A stretch of DNA of 7,083 nt. Origin: Caulobacter sp. GTDB lineage: Bacteria > Pseudomonadota > Alphaproteobacteria > Caulobacterales > Caulobacteraceae. A program made the translations under genes and the position numbers. Shown one piece after another: positions 1-5,654 of the stretch (the stretch's first letter is position 1; the number at the start of each line of letters is the position of its first letter). Under the pieces are notes generated by a model, which was not told where the DNA came from, ran no database searches, and saw only the letters and a program-made list of their open reading frames with translations. The DNA is taken from NCBI GenBank assembly GCA_014378155.1, contig JACMOF010000040.1:1-7083 (forward strand), read 5' to 3'.

Positions 1-397
1 AAAACCTCGCCGGGATCTGCGCGGGTCGACGGGGCCGGGAGTCAAACCGGTCTGTTCCAGGATCTGTCGGAGTCGCTGACGGCCCCTTCCGGGCGACTTT
101 GATCCTGCCCGTCCGAGGGGGAACGACGATCGGGATGAAACAAGCCCTCAATCGCCGTCCCTCGAGACAAACGGTTTCGCGGAGCGGTCGGTCCACGCCG
201 AAACGCAAACTCTACCTCACGGTCATCCGGGCTTGGCCCGGCCGCTCCGCGCCTCCTCACCTTCTCAGCGGCCGTCCGCGTGAGACGGCGACGCCGTGCG
301 CCGGAAACTCGCCGGAATCTTCGGCTCTAACCCGCTGCTACTTGTCGTTCGCGTCGCGGCGTTCTACGCCGTCAGCACCAGTCTTTCGGGGATATCC
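1..397. other. Gene-free upstream region with several inverted repeats
   Basis: I find no convincing coding region here. Frame 3 stays open to base 401, but its translation is rich in Arg, Ser and Pro, has no recognisable motif and overlaps the start of the next gene. Three inverted repeats are visible. Bases 178-191 pair with 238-251 (14 pairs, one a G-U wobble in RNA). Bases 227-232 pair with 236-241 around a 3-base TTG loop. Bases 271-276 pair with 284-289, and this competes with 285-289 pairing with 293-297. None is followed by a T tract, so they are not obvious terminators. The upstream gene's stop codon is not identifiable. The region probably holds the promoter and leader of the first cyclophilin gene, but I cannot place a convincing promoter. 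Confidence 0.5.
388..392 (+). promoter_or_regulatory. Ribosome binding site of first exported cyclophilin
   Basis: GGGGA lies five bases before the ATG at 398. It supports that start over the in-frame GTG at 296, which would place 34 unrelated residues before a signal peptide. Confidence 0.65.
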
Positions 398-1213
398 ATG
401 AAGCTAGCGTCCCTCGCCGCCGTCATGGCGCTTACTGCGGCTTCCGCCGCCAGCGCCCAAGCGGCTTCCGACTGGCGGACGCCCGATCCGGACAATGTGT
501 TGGTGGTCGACACCAACAAGGGCCGGATCGTCGTCGAGCTGGTCCCGGAGGCCGCCCCCGCCCACGTGGCGCGGGTGCGGGGGCTTGCCAAGGCGCATTT
601 CTACGACGGCCTGACCTTCTTCCGGGTCATCGACAGCTTCATGGACCAGACGGGCGATCCCAAGAACGACGGCACCGGCGGCTCGGACCAGCCGAACCTG
701 ACGGCCGAGTTCACCTTCCGGCGCGGCGCCGGTTACGCGCCGCAGGGCAAGGTCGGGCCGGCCGAGATCGGCTTCGTCGGGCCCTTGCCGGTCTGGAGCC
801 AGAACAGCGCCCTGGCGGCCATGACCGCCGACGGCAAGGTGGCCGCCTGGGGCGCCTTCTGTCCCGGCGTGCTGGGCATGGCCCGGGCCGGCGATCCCGA
901 CAGCGCTAACAGCCAGTTCTTCTTCATGCGACAGACCAACGCCTCGCTGGACAAGACCTATACCGCCTTCGGCCGCGCCCTGAACGGGCTCGAGGCCATC
1001 CGCGCCATCAAGGTGGGCGAGCCGGTGGCCGCCCCGCAGGACAGCATGACCACCGTGCGCGTGCTGTCCGACATCCCCGCCGCCCAGCGGCCTAACGTCC
1101 AGGTGATGGACACCGCCGGCCCGGCCTTCAAGGCCCTTGTCGACAAGCGCCGTGTCGAACTGGGCGGGGCCTTTACCCCCTGCGACGTGACTATTCCGGT
1201 GCAGGTAAAATGA
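398..1213 (+). CDS. Exported cyclophilin-type peptidyl-prolyl cis-trans isomerase, paralogue 1
   Basis: This 271-residue protein should catalyse cis-trans isomerisation of X-Pro bonds, probably in the periplasm. Residues 1 to about 20-23 form a signal peptide (Lys2, Ala/Leu-rich core, ASA cleavage-type site). The cyclophilin core starts near residue 33. It has the FFRVI motif with the family's catalytic arginine at Arg76, then FMDQTGDP (Phe81, Met82, Gln84) and SANSQFFFM (Gln173, Phe175). The position matching Trp121 of human cyclophilin A is Ser183, and the usual His before the catalytic Arg is Phe75. Against the compact PpiB-like protein at 2170 it carries an insert of about 45 residues (roughly 108-155) and a C-terminal tail of about 45 residues. 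Its only two cysteines, Cys155 and Cys262, lie in these two additions. The gene overlaps the next cyclophilin gene, so the two are probably translationally coupled. Family assignment is firm; the physiological substrate is unknown. Confidence 0.93.
   Translation: MKLASLAAVMALTAASAASAQAASDWRTPDPDNVLVVDTNKGRIVVELVPEAAPAHVARVRGLAKAHFYDGLTFFRVIDSFMDQTGDPKNDGTGGSDQPNLTAEFTFRRGAGYAPQGKVGPAEIGFVGPLPVWSQNSALAAMTADGKVAAWGAFCPGVLGMARAGDPDSANSQFFFMRQTNASLDKTYTAFGRALNGLEAIRAIKVGEPVAAPQDSMTTVRVLSDIPAAQRPNVQVMDTAGPAFKALVDKRRVELGGAFTPCDVTIPVQVK
1203..1206 (+). promoter_or_regulatory. Ribosome binding site of second exported cyclophilin
   Basis: AGGT inside the end of the preceding gene lies 3 bases before ATG 1210 and 6 bases before ATG 1213. 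The spacing favours 1213, giving a TGATG stop/start overlap. The alternative adds one methionine. Confidence 0.5.
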
Positions 1214-2064
1214 TGCGCGCGCCGATCGCCGCCCTCGCGGTTCTGCTGGCCTTCGGTGCGGCCCAAGCCGCGCCGAAGGGGGCCGCGCCCAAGGTCGCGG
1301 CTCCGAAAGCCTCCGACTGGCGCACGCCGGCCGCCGACACCGTGGTGGTGATCGACACCACCAGGGGCCGGATCGTCCTCGAACTGATCCCCGAGGTCGC
1401 CCCCGCCCACGTGGCGCGCTTCCAGGAGCTCACCCGCGAAGGGGTCTATGACGGCCGCACCTTCTTCCGGGTCATCGACCGGTTCATGGCCCAGACGGGC
1501 GATCCGGACGATACGGGAGAGGGCAGCACGAAAAAGCCCAACCTCAAGGCCGAGTTCACCTTCCGCCGCGACGCCAAGACGCCCTTCTCCGTGGTGGCCG
1601 CGCCGGCCGGCACGGAGGTGGGGCTGCTCAGGTCGCTGCCCGTGGTCAGCCAGGCCGCGACCTGGTCCGACGCCACGCCCGACAAGAAGGTCTCGGCCTG
1701 GGGGACCTATTGCCCCGGCGTGGTTGGCGAAGCGCGCGACGAGGCGCCGGATTCGGCCAACAGCCAGTTCTTCCTGATGCGCCAGCCCTACCCGTCGCTC
1801 GACAAGCGCTACACCGCCTTTGGCCGGGTGCTGTCGGGCCTGGAGGTGGTGCTGGCTATCAAGACCGGAGAACCGGTCGCCAAGCCGCAGGACGCCATGC
1901 TGAAGGTGCGGCTGCTGTCGGACATCCCGGTGGCTGAGCGGCCCACCGTGCGCGTGGTCGACACCGCCAGCGCCTGGTTCAAGGGCGAGGTGGCCCGCAA
2001 GCGGGCCAGCCGGGGCGCGGACTTCTCGGTCTGCGACATCGACCTGCCGGCCGAGGTGAAATAG
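1213..2064 (+). CDS. Exported cyclophilin-type peptidyl-prolyl cis-trans isomerase, paralogue 2
   Basis: This 283-residue protein is a tandem paralogue of the gene at 398. They share the order SDWRTP, FFRVI, FMxQTGDP, PNLxAEFTFRR, CPGV, DSANSQFF, YTAFGR, LSDIP and a final Cys-Asp. Residues 1-19 are a signal peptide ending in AQA. A short APK-repeat linker (about residues 20-33, three APK units) follows and is absent from paralogue 1. The catalytic arginine is Arg86. The insert of about 45 residues between the AEF and DSANSQFF motifs and the C-terminal tail are both conserved, and again the only cysteines are one in each (Cys167, Cys274). A soluble periplasmic folding catalyst is the likely role. 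The start is ambiguous between ATG 1210 and ATG 1213; ribosome binding site spacing favours 1213. It is probably co-transcribed with paralogue 1. Confidence 0.92.
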   Translation: MRAPIAALAVLLAFGAAQAAPKGAAPKVAAPKASDWRTPAADTVVVIDTTRGRIVLELIPEVAPAHVARFQELTREGVYDGRTFFRVIDRFMAQTGDPDDTGEGSTKKPNLKAEFTFRRDAKTPFSVVAAPAGTEVGLLRSLPVVSQAATWSDATPDKKVSAWGTYCPGVVGEARDEAPDSANSQFFLMRQPYPSLDKRYTAFGRVLSGLEVVLAIKTGEPVAKPQDAMLKVRLLSDIPVAERPTVRVVDTASAWFKGEVARKRASRGADFSVCDIDLPAEVK

Positions 2065-2102
2065 GACGAGGCGTCCGTGGATCGCATCCCGGCGGTTTCT
2101 TG

Positions 2103-2124
2103 TTTACATCGCACGGGCTAGAAG
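2103..2124 (+). promoter_or_regulatory. Candidate promoter of ppiB
   Basis: GCTAGAAG at 2117-2124 matches the caulobacter housekeeping -10 pattern (GCTANAWC) at seven of eight positions. The best -35-like match, TTTACA at 2103-2108, is closer than standard spacing allows, so the -35 assignment is weak. It sits in the 105-base gap before ppiB, would give a pyrimidine-rich leader of about 40 bases, and would let ppiB be expressed apart from the exported cyclophilins. Confidence 0.4.
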
Positions 2125-2158
2125 CTCTTTCGATTCTCCAACCCTTCTTTCAAGCCTC

Positions 2159-2163
2159 AAGGG
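2159..2163 (+). promoter_or_regulatory. Ribosome binding site deciding the ppiB start
   Basis: AAGGG directly abuts an ATG at 2164, leaving no spacing, but lies six bases before the in-frame ATG at 2170. This favours 2170 as the start. Confidence 0.6.
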
Positions 2164-2169
2164 ATGACC

Positions 2170-2637
2170 ATGTCGGCCGACCTCGAAAACACTCTGCTAC
2201 TGACGCTCGAGACCGGGCCCGTCACGATCAAGCTGCGTCCCGACCTGGCTCCTGGCCACGTCGATCGCATCAAGGAACTGGTGCGCGAGGGCTTCTATGA
2301 CGGCGTGGTGTTCCACCGCGTGATCCCCGGCTTCATGGCCCAGGGCGGCGACCCGACCGGCAGCGGCCGCGGCGGTTCGGCCAAGCCGGACATCAAGGCC
2401 GAATTCTCCAAGGAAGCCCACGTGCGCGGGATCTGCTCGATGGCCCGCACCCCCGATCCGAACTCGGCCAACAGCCAGTTCTTCATCTGCCTCGACGACG
2501 CCTCCTTCCTCGACAACCAGTACACCGTCTGGGGCCAGGTGGTCGAAGGCATGGAAAATGTCGACGCCCTGCCGACCGGCGAGCCACCGCGCACCCCCGG
2601 CAAGATCCTCAGCGCCAAGATCGGCTCCGACGCCTAG
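2170..2637 (+). CDS. ppiB: Cytoplasmic cyclophilin-type peptidyl-prolyl cis-trans isomerase (PpiB-like)
   Basis: This 155-residue protein is a single compact cyclophilin domain with no signal peptide, so it should act in the cytoplasm on X-Pro bonds. All core motifs are present: FHRVIPGFMAQGGDP with catalytic Arg50, Phe55, Met56 and Gln58; MARTPDPNSANSQFFI with Gln103 and Phe105; and ASFLDNQYTVWGQV. The residue matching Trp121 of human cyclophilin A is Phe113, as in E. coli enzymes that bind cyclosporin poorly. The length is near the usual 155-165 for PpiB. It lacks the insert and tail of the two exported paralogues upstream. Its TAG stop lies inside a repeated sequence, GCCTAGAGCA, that marks the start of the downstream repeat unit. 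An intrinsic terminator ends transcription about 110 bases further on. Confidence 0.94.
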   Translation: MSADLENTLLLTLETGPVTIKLRPDLAPGHVDRIKELVREGFYDGVVFHRVIPGFMAQGGDPTGSGRGGSAKPDIKAEFSKEAHVRGICSMARTPDPNSANSQFFICLDDASFLDNQYTVWGQVVEGMENVDALPTGEPPRTPGKILSAKIGSDA

Positions 2638-2740
2638 AGCATCGCGCGGAAAAGTGGCCACCGGTTTTCCGCAAAAGCGATGCGAAAACAAAAGCCTAGA
2701 GCAATCCGTGCGATTCCTACATCGCGCGGCTTGATCTAGG
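2632..2740. repeat. Two-hairpin intergenic repeat unit overlapping the ppiB stop
   Basis: Two palindromes lie end to end. In the first, 2639-2653 pairs with 2665-2683 (GCATCGC and GCGGAAAA against TTTTCCGC and GCGATGC), with four extra A bases at 2673-2676 in the right arm. In the second, 2695-2714 pairs with 2721-2740 around a six-base loop; 17 of 20 positions are Watson-Crick and one more is a G-T wobble. The ten-base direct repeat GCCTAGAGCA begins each half (2632-2641 and 2694-2703), and the first copy contains the ppiB TAG stop. The pattern resembles families of short palindromic intergenic repeats dispersed in alphaproteobacterial genomes. Copy number elsewhere cannot be seen from this window. 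Confidence 0.7.
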
Positions 2741-2745
2741 ACAAC

Positions 2746-2773
2746 AAGGGCCCTGGGGAACCGGGGCCTTTTT
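2746..2773 (+). terminator. Rho-independent terminator after ppiB
   Basis: AAGGGCCCTGG pairs with CCGGGGCCTT, with a G-G mismatch and a bulged T, closing on a GGAA tetraloop at 2757-2760. A run of five T bases (2769-2773) overlaps and follows the stem. It faces the convergent - strand gene ending at 2786. The opposite strand lacks a comparable T run, so it mainly serves ppiB. Confidence 0.65.
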
Positions 2774-2785
2774 CCTGGTTGGCGC

Positions 2786-3763
2786 CTAGCGCGTGAGAAT
2801 GACGACCACAGGACGGTGATCCGAGCCTAGGGTTGGTCCACGTTCGACACTTACGGTCTTCCAGGCCTTCCCGGCATAGACGTGATCGATGGGAAAGACG
2901 GGGAAGGGCGCGGTGGCCACTCGCGAGAACGCCCCGCTGGGCCAACTGGCCAGCGCCCGCGTCCGCCGATCGAGACCCAAGGCCTTGTCCCGGCGGCGCA
3001 GGGTGAAAGACCAAGGCGTGGAATTGAAGTCGCCGGTCACGATCAGAGTGTCATGCGGAAACCGGGCCAACGCCTTCACCAGAGTATCCGTCTGAGCTTG
3101 TTGCCGACCGGCGGGATAGGGCCACACGAAGTGCGCGCCCGCCACCGTGAAACCGCCGCCCGGATGGCTGAGCGTGGCCCAGGCGCCGGGAAGGCCGAAC
3201 CCCGCCTGCGCGTACTGCCCTGAGGCGGCGATTGGCCAGCGGCTGAAAATCCACGTGTCGCAGCCGTGCTTGGAGGGGCATTTCGTAGAGGCCGGATAGG
3301 CTTTGCTCAGACCGGACACCACGGGCCAGGCCCCGCCGCCGCCCTCTTCAAGCACCACCACATCGGCCTTCTGGGCCAGGAGCCAGGCGAGGGTCGTCTG
3401 GGGGTCTTCGTTCGACGCCCAGGCGTTGAACTGTATGATCTTCACGGTCGCACCGGCCTTGGCCGGGGCCATCGGCCGCCCTGCGCTTAACAGTTCGGGG
3501 ATGATCAGCGCGCTGTTGCAGACGATTGCGACGGCCGCCAGGCCCAGGAAAACCTTGCGCTCGGCGTCGCGGGAGAAGGCCGTCGCCAGGGCCAGCGTCG
3601 CCAGGCCGCAGAGCAGCCACAAAGGCGCGAAATGGGTCAAGGCGTCCAGCCGGTCGCTGAACATGCCGCCCATGCAGGCCAGGCCAATGACCGCGCCGAC
3701 TAGGCCGAACATTAGGGTGGTGCCGCGGATGAAAAGGCTGGCGAGGTCGAGGATCAAGCGCAT
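2786..3763 (-). CDS. Membrane-anchored endonuclease/exonuclease/phosphatase family protein
   Basis: This 325-residue protein has three predicted membrane segments (about residues 13-33, 45-63 and 71-92) and then a complete EEP-fold domain. The EEP signature residues appear in order: Asn113 in QFNAW, Glu139/Glu140 in VVLEE, His211 in GAHFVW, Asp245 and Asn247 in TGDFNSTPWS, Asp293-His294 in PIDHVYAG, and Asp315-His316 in GSDHRPVV. The family are metal-dependent phosphodiesterases or phosphatases acting on nucleic acids, lipids or sugars; the substrate here cannot be read from sequence. Positive residues between segments 2 and 3 suggest a cytoplasmic loop there, which puts the catalytic domain in the periplasm. 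A ribosome binding site (AAGG, + strand 3771-3774) lies seven bases before the ATG. The gene lies 39 bases downstream of the lipoprotein gene on the same strand, probably in one operon, and converges on ppiB. Confidence 0.9.
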   Translation of the reverse strand: MRLILDLASLFIRGTTLMFGLVGAVIGLACMGGMFSDRLDALTHFAPLWLLCGLATLALATAFSRDAERKVFLGLAAVAIVCNSALIIPELLSAGRPMAPAKAGATVKIIQFNAWASNEDPQTTLAWLLAQKADVVVLEEGGGGAWPVVSGLSKAYPASTKCPSKHGCDTWIFSRWPIAASGQYAQAGFGLPGAWATLSHPGGGFTVAGAHFVWPYPAGRQQAQTDTLVKALARFPHDTLIVTGDFNSTPWSFTLRRRDKALGLDRRTRALASWPSGAFSRVATAPFPVFPIDHVYAGKAWKTVSVERGPTLGSDHRPVVVILTR

Positions 3764-3802
3764 GATCGCGCCTTAGCATGGCCTTGTGACACGCGCCGCC
3801 GC

Positions 3803-4402
3803 TTAGTCGCCGCCGAAGTACATCAAGCTGACATTGCGGAATTGTTGGTCGCCCACTTGCAGGTCGCCCTTCAGGACGATCCGAGGCTCGCCAGGGTCCG
3901 CCCCCTTGGCGGCCTTCAGCGCCACCAGGTCGAGCGCGCCCGAGAACATCACCTGGCCCAACTTCGGATCGGCGCCGTGGAAGCTGACGGCCTGTCCATC
4001 CACCCGGTAGGCCGTCGGCATCACGCGCAGCGAGACTGTGTGATAGGTCTGCCCCATCTCGTTGACGGCCGTCGGACTGGCGACATCCTCGAATTCCAGG
4101 AAGATCGGCGCGTAGGTGGCCGGGCGATGTCCAGACTCCCACTCGGCGAAGTCGCTGGCCTGGCCGATGTTCAGCGAGCTCAGTTTCAAGTTTCCGGATT
4201 GAACGACGGTGTCGGTGAAATAGTAGCCAAAAACGTCAAGCGCTGGATCGTGGGCGAAGGTCACGGGTTCCGGGATCGTTTTGGCCGGGGCGGCGGTCGG
4301 AGCGGCCGCGGTTTCAACCCGCTTGCTCTCGGTGGCCGGTTTGCAGGCGGCCAGCGCCAGGCAGGCGCTCAGGACGCAAAGGTGGCGCAAGGTGACGGTC
4401 AT
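3803..4402 (-). CDS. Predicted lipoprotein of unknown function
   Basis: This is a 199-residue protein whose family I do not recognise. Residues 1-19 form a lipoprotein signal peptide with a clear lipobox, LAAC, placing the lipidated cysteine at Cys20, with Lys at the next position. A low-complexity Ala/Pro/Thr/Glu linker (about 24-45) leads to a globular region of alternating hydrophobic and polar stretches that looks beta-rich (for example YYFTDTVVQSGNLKL, TYHTVSLRVMP, RIVLKGDLQVGDQQF). There is no cysteine after Cys20, and I see no catalytic motif. The start at 4402 is chosen because the signal peptide begins there and GGGGA (+ strand 4407-4411) lies four bases upstream; the same frame extends upstream to 4534 but that would bury the signal peptide. 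It is the first gene of a probable operon with the EEP protein and is divergent from queA. Confidence 0.85.
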   Translation of the reverse strand: MTVTLRHLCVLSACLALAACKPATESKRVETAAAPTAAPAKTIPEPVTFAHDPALDVFGYYFTDTVVQSGNLKLSSLNIGQASDFAEWESGHRPATYAPIFLEFEDVASPTAVNEMGQTYHTVSLRVMPTAYRVDGQAVSFHGADPKLGQVMFSGALDLVALKAAKGADPGEPRIVLKGDLQVGDQQFRNVSLMYFGGD

Positions 4403-4532
4403 GTTTTCCCCGAGATGGTGTCGAACGCTCAGGATGGCGGCTTGGCGCGGGGTTTGTCCAATAAAGCCTGGCCCAGGCCGGAGTGTCTGCGCGCTTGACC
4501 TGACGCCCCTGTCGTGGCCTTGAAGCCGCCCC
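4403..4532. promoter_or_regulatory. Divergent promoter region between lipoprotein gene and queA
   Basis: This 130-base spacer must supply start signals in both directions. For the lipoprotein gene a weak candidate on the - strand is CAGACA (4489-4484), a 16-base gap, then GCTTTA (4467-4462). For queA, TTGACC at 4495-4500 matches a -35 well, but the sequence 17 bases on (CCTTGA) is a poor -10. GAAG, seven bases before the queA ATG, is a weak ribosome binding site. No operator-like palindrome is evident. Confidence 0.35.
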
Positions 4533-5654
4533 ATGCGCCTGTCCGACTTCGACTTTCACCTGCCCGATGCAGCGATCGCCCTGCGGCCGGCCGAACCGCG
4601 GGATTCCGCGCGCTTGCTCGTGGTCAGGCCGGGCGAGAGCCTTGAGAACCGGATCGTTCGCGAATTACCCGACTTCCTGCGCCCCGGCGACGCCCTGGTG
4701 TTCAACGACACGCGGGTGATCCCGGCCCGGCTGATGGGCCTGCGGGCCGGGCGCGGCACCGGCGGCGGCGACGGATCTCCGGTGGCGGTCGAGGCGACGC
4801 TGCACCGCCGCGCGGCGCCCGATCGCTGGACCGCCTTCATGCGACCCGGCAAGCGGCTGAAGGCAGGCGACCGGATCGCCTTCGGCCACGACCATGACCG
4901 TGCTTGCCAGGCCGGCATGCTGGACGCCACCGTGGTCGCCAAGCACGACGGCGGCGAGATCGAGCTGGCCTTCGACTTCGCTGGCGTCGATCTGGACCTG
5001 GCCATCGCCGCCCACGGCGAGATGCCGCTGCCGCCCTATATCGCCGCCAAGCGGGCCGAGGACGACCGCGACCGGGCCGACTATCAAACGGTCTATGCCC
5101 GTGAGGACGGCTCGGTGGCCGCCCCGACCGCCGGCCTGCACTTCACCTCCGACCTGCTGGAGCGCCTGAAGGCCAGGGGCGTTGGCCTGCACTTCGTCAC
5201 CCTGCACGTCGGGGCCGGCACCTTCCTGCCGGTCAAGACCGACGTGGTGGCTGAGCACAAGATGCACGCCGAATATGGCGAGGTTCCTGCCGCCGTCGCT
5301 GCGGCCTTGAACGCCGTCCGCGCCGCCGGCGGACGGATCGTCTGCGTGGGCACGACCAGCCTTCGCCTGTTGGAAAGCGCCACGAGCGAGGACGGCCTCG
5401 TGCGGCCGTTCGCCGCCGAGACCGCGATCTTCATTACCCCCGGCTATCGTTTCCGCGCCGCCGACGTGTTGATGACCAACTTCCACCTGCCCAAGTCGAC
5501 CCTGTTCATGCTGGTCAGCGCCTTCGCGGGCCAGGCGAGGATGAAGGCGGCCTATGAGCACGCGATCGCCACCGGCTATCGCTTCTATTCCTATGGCGAC
5601 GGCAGCCTGCTGTTCCGCGCTACAACACACAAGAATGGGCCCGAGCAAAGCTGA
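4533..5654 (+). CDS. queA: S-adenosylmethionine:tRNA ribosyltransferase-isomerase
   Basis: QueA transfers and isomerises the ribosyl part of S-adenosylmethionine onto preQ1 at position 34 of tRNA, giving epoxyqueuosine, the penultimate intermediate of queuosine; it acts in the cytoplasm. The 373-residue protein is at the long end of the usual 340-370 range and shows the family motifs in order: FDFHLP near the N terminus, [13 protein letters not shown] (18-30), [19 protein letters not shown] (49-68), [10 protein letters not shown] (161-170), DYQTVYA and [13 protein letters not shown] (183-205), [11 protein letters not shown] (225-235), [10 protein letters not shown] (242-251), [11 protein letters not shown] (272-282), [20 protein letters not shown] (314-333) and YSYGDGSLL (352-360). 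Gly-rich residues 71-82 look like a surface loop, and the last dozen residues are an unconserved-looking tail. Its TGA overlaps the tgt ATG by one base, indicating translational coupling with the enzyme that acts just before it. Confidence 0.97.
   Translation: MRLSDFDFHLPDAAIALRPAEPRDSARLLVVRPGESLENRIVRELPDFLRPGDALVFNDTRVIPARLMGLRAGRGTGGGDGSPVAVEATLHRRAAPDRWTAFMRPGKRLKAGDRIAFGHDHDRACQAGMLDATVVAKHDGGEIELAFDFAGVDLDLAIAAHGEMPLPPYIAAKRAEDDRDRADYQTVYAREDGSVAAPTAGLHFTSDLLERLKARGVGLHFVTLHVGAGTFLPVKTDVVAEHKMHAEYGEVPAAVAAALNAVRAAGGRIVCVGTTSLRLLESATSEDGLVRPFAAETAIFITPGYRFRAADVLMTNFHLPKSTLFMLVSAFAGQARMKAAYEHAIATGYRFYSYGDGSLLFRATTHKNGPEQS

Noticed and set aside
36..50. Possible tRNA T-arm-like sequence on the - strand
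   Set aside because: The conserved TTC of the T loop is not met and no acceptor, D or anticodon stem can be built around it.
347..364. Two GTTC half-sites resembling an alphaproteobacterial LexA operator
   Set aside because: The half-sites are ten bases apart; the known alphaproteobacterial pattern has seven.
296..397. N-terminal extension of the first cyclophilin from a GTG at 296
   Set aside because: It would put 34 residues ahead of a clear signal peptide; ATG 398 has a well-spaced GGGGA.
3..401. Open + strand frame through the upstream region
   Set aside because: The translation is Arg/Ser/Pro-rich with no motif, has no good start signal and overlaps the start of the next gene; it looks like chance openness in GC-rich DNA.
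2197..2691. 164-residue open frame antisense to ppiB
   Set aside because: It mirrors the codon structure of ppiB, runs through the repeat unit and lacks recognisable motifs.
3348..4142. 264-residue open frame on the - strand spanning the lipoprotein and EEP genes
   Set aside because: It is out of frame with two well-supported genes, is rich in Arg/Gly/Pro and crosses their intergenic gap.
4495..4523. TTGACC-based promoter for queA
   Set aside because: The -35 match is good but the correctly spaced -10 (CCTTGA) is poor, so it is not listed as a separate feature.
4665..5648. 327-residue open frame antisense to queA
   Set aside because: A shadow of queA codon bias; the translation is Gly/His/Gln-rich with no domain, while queA is unambiguous.
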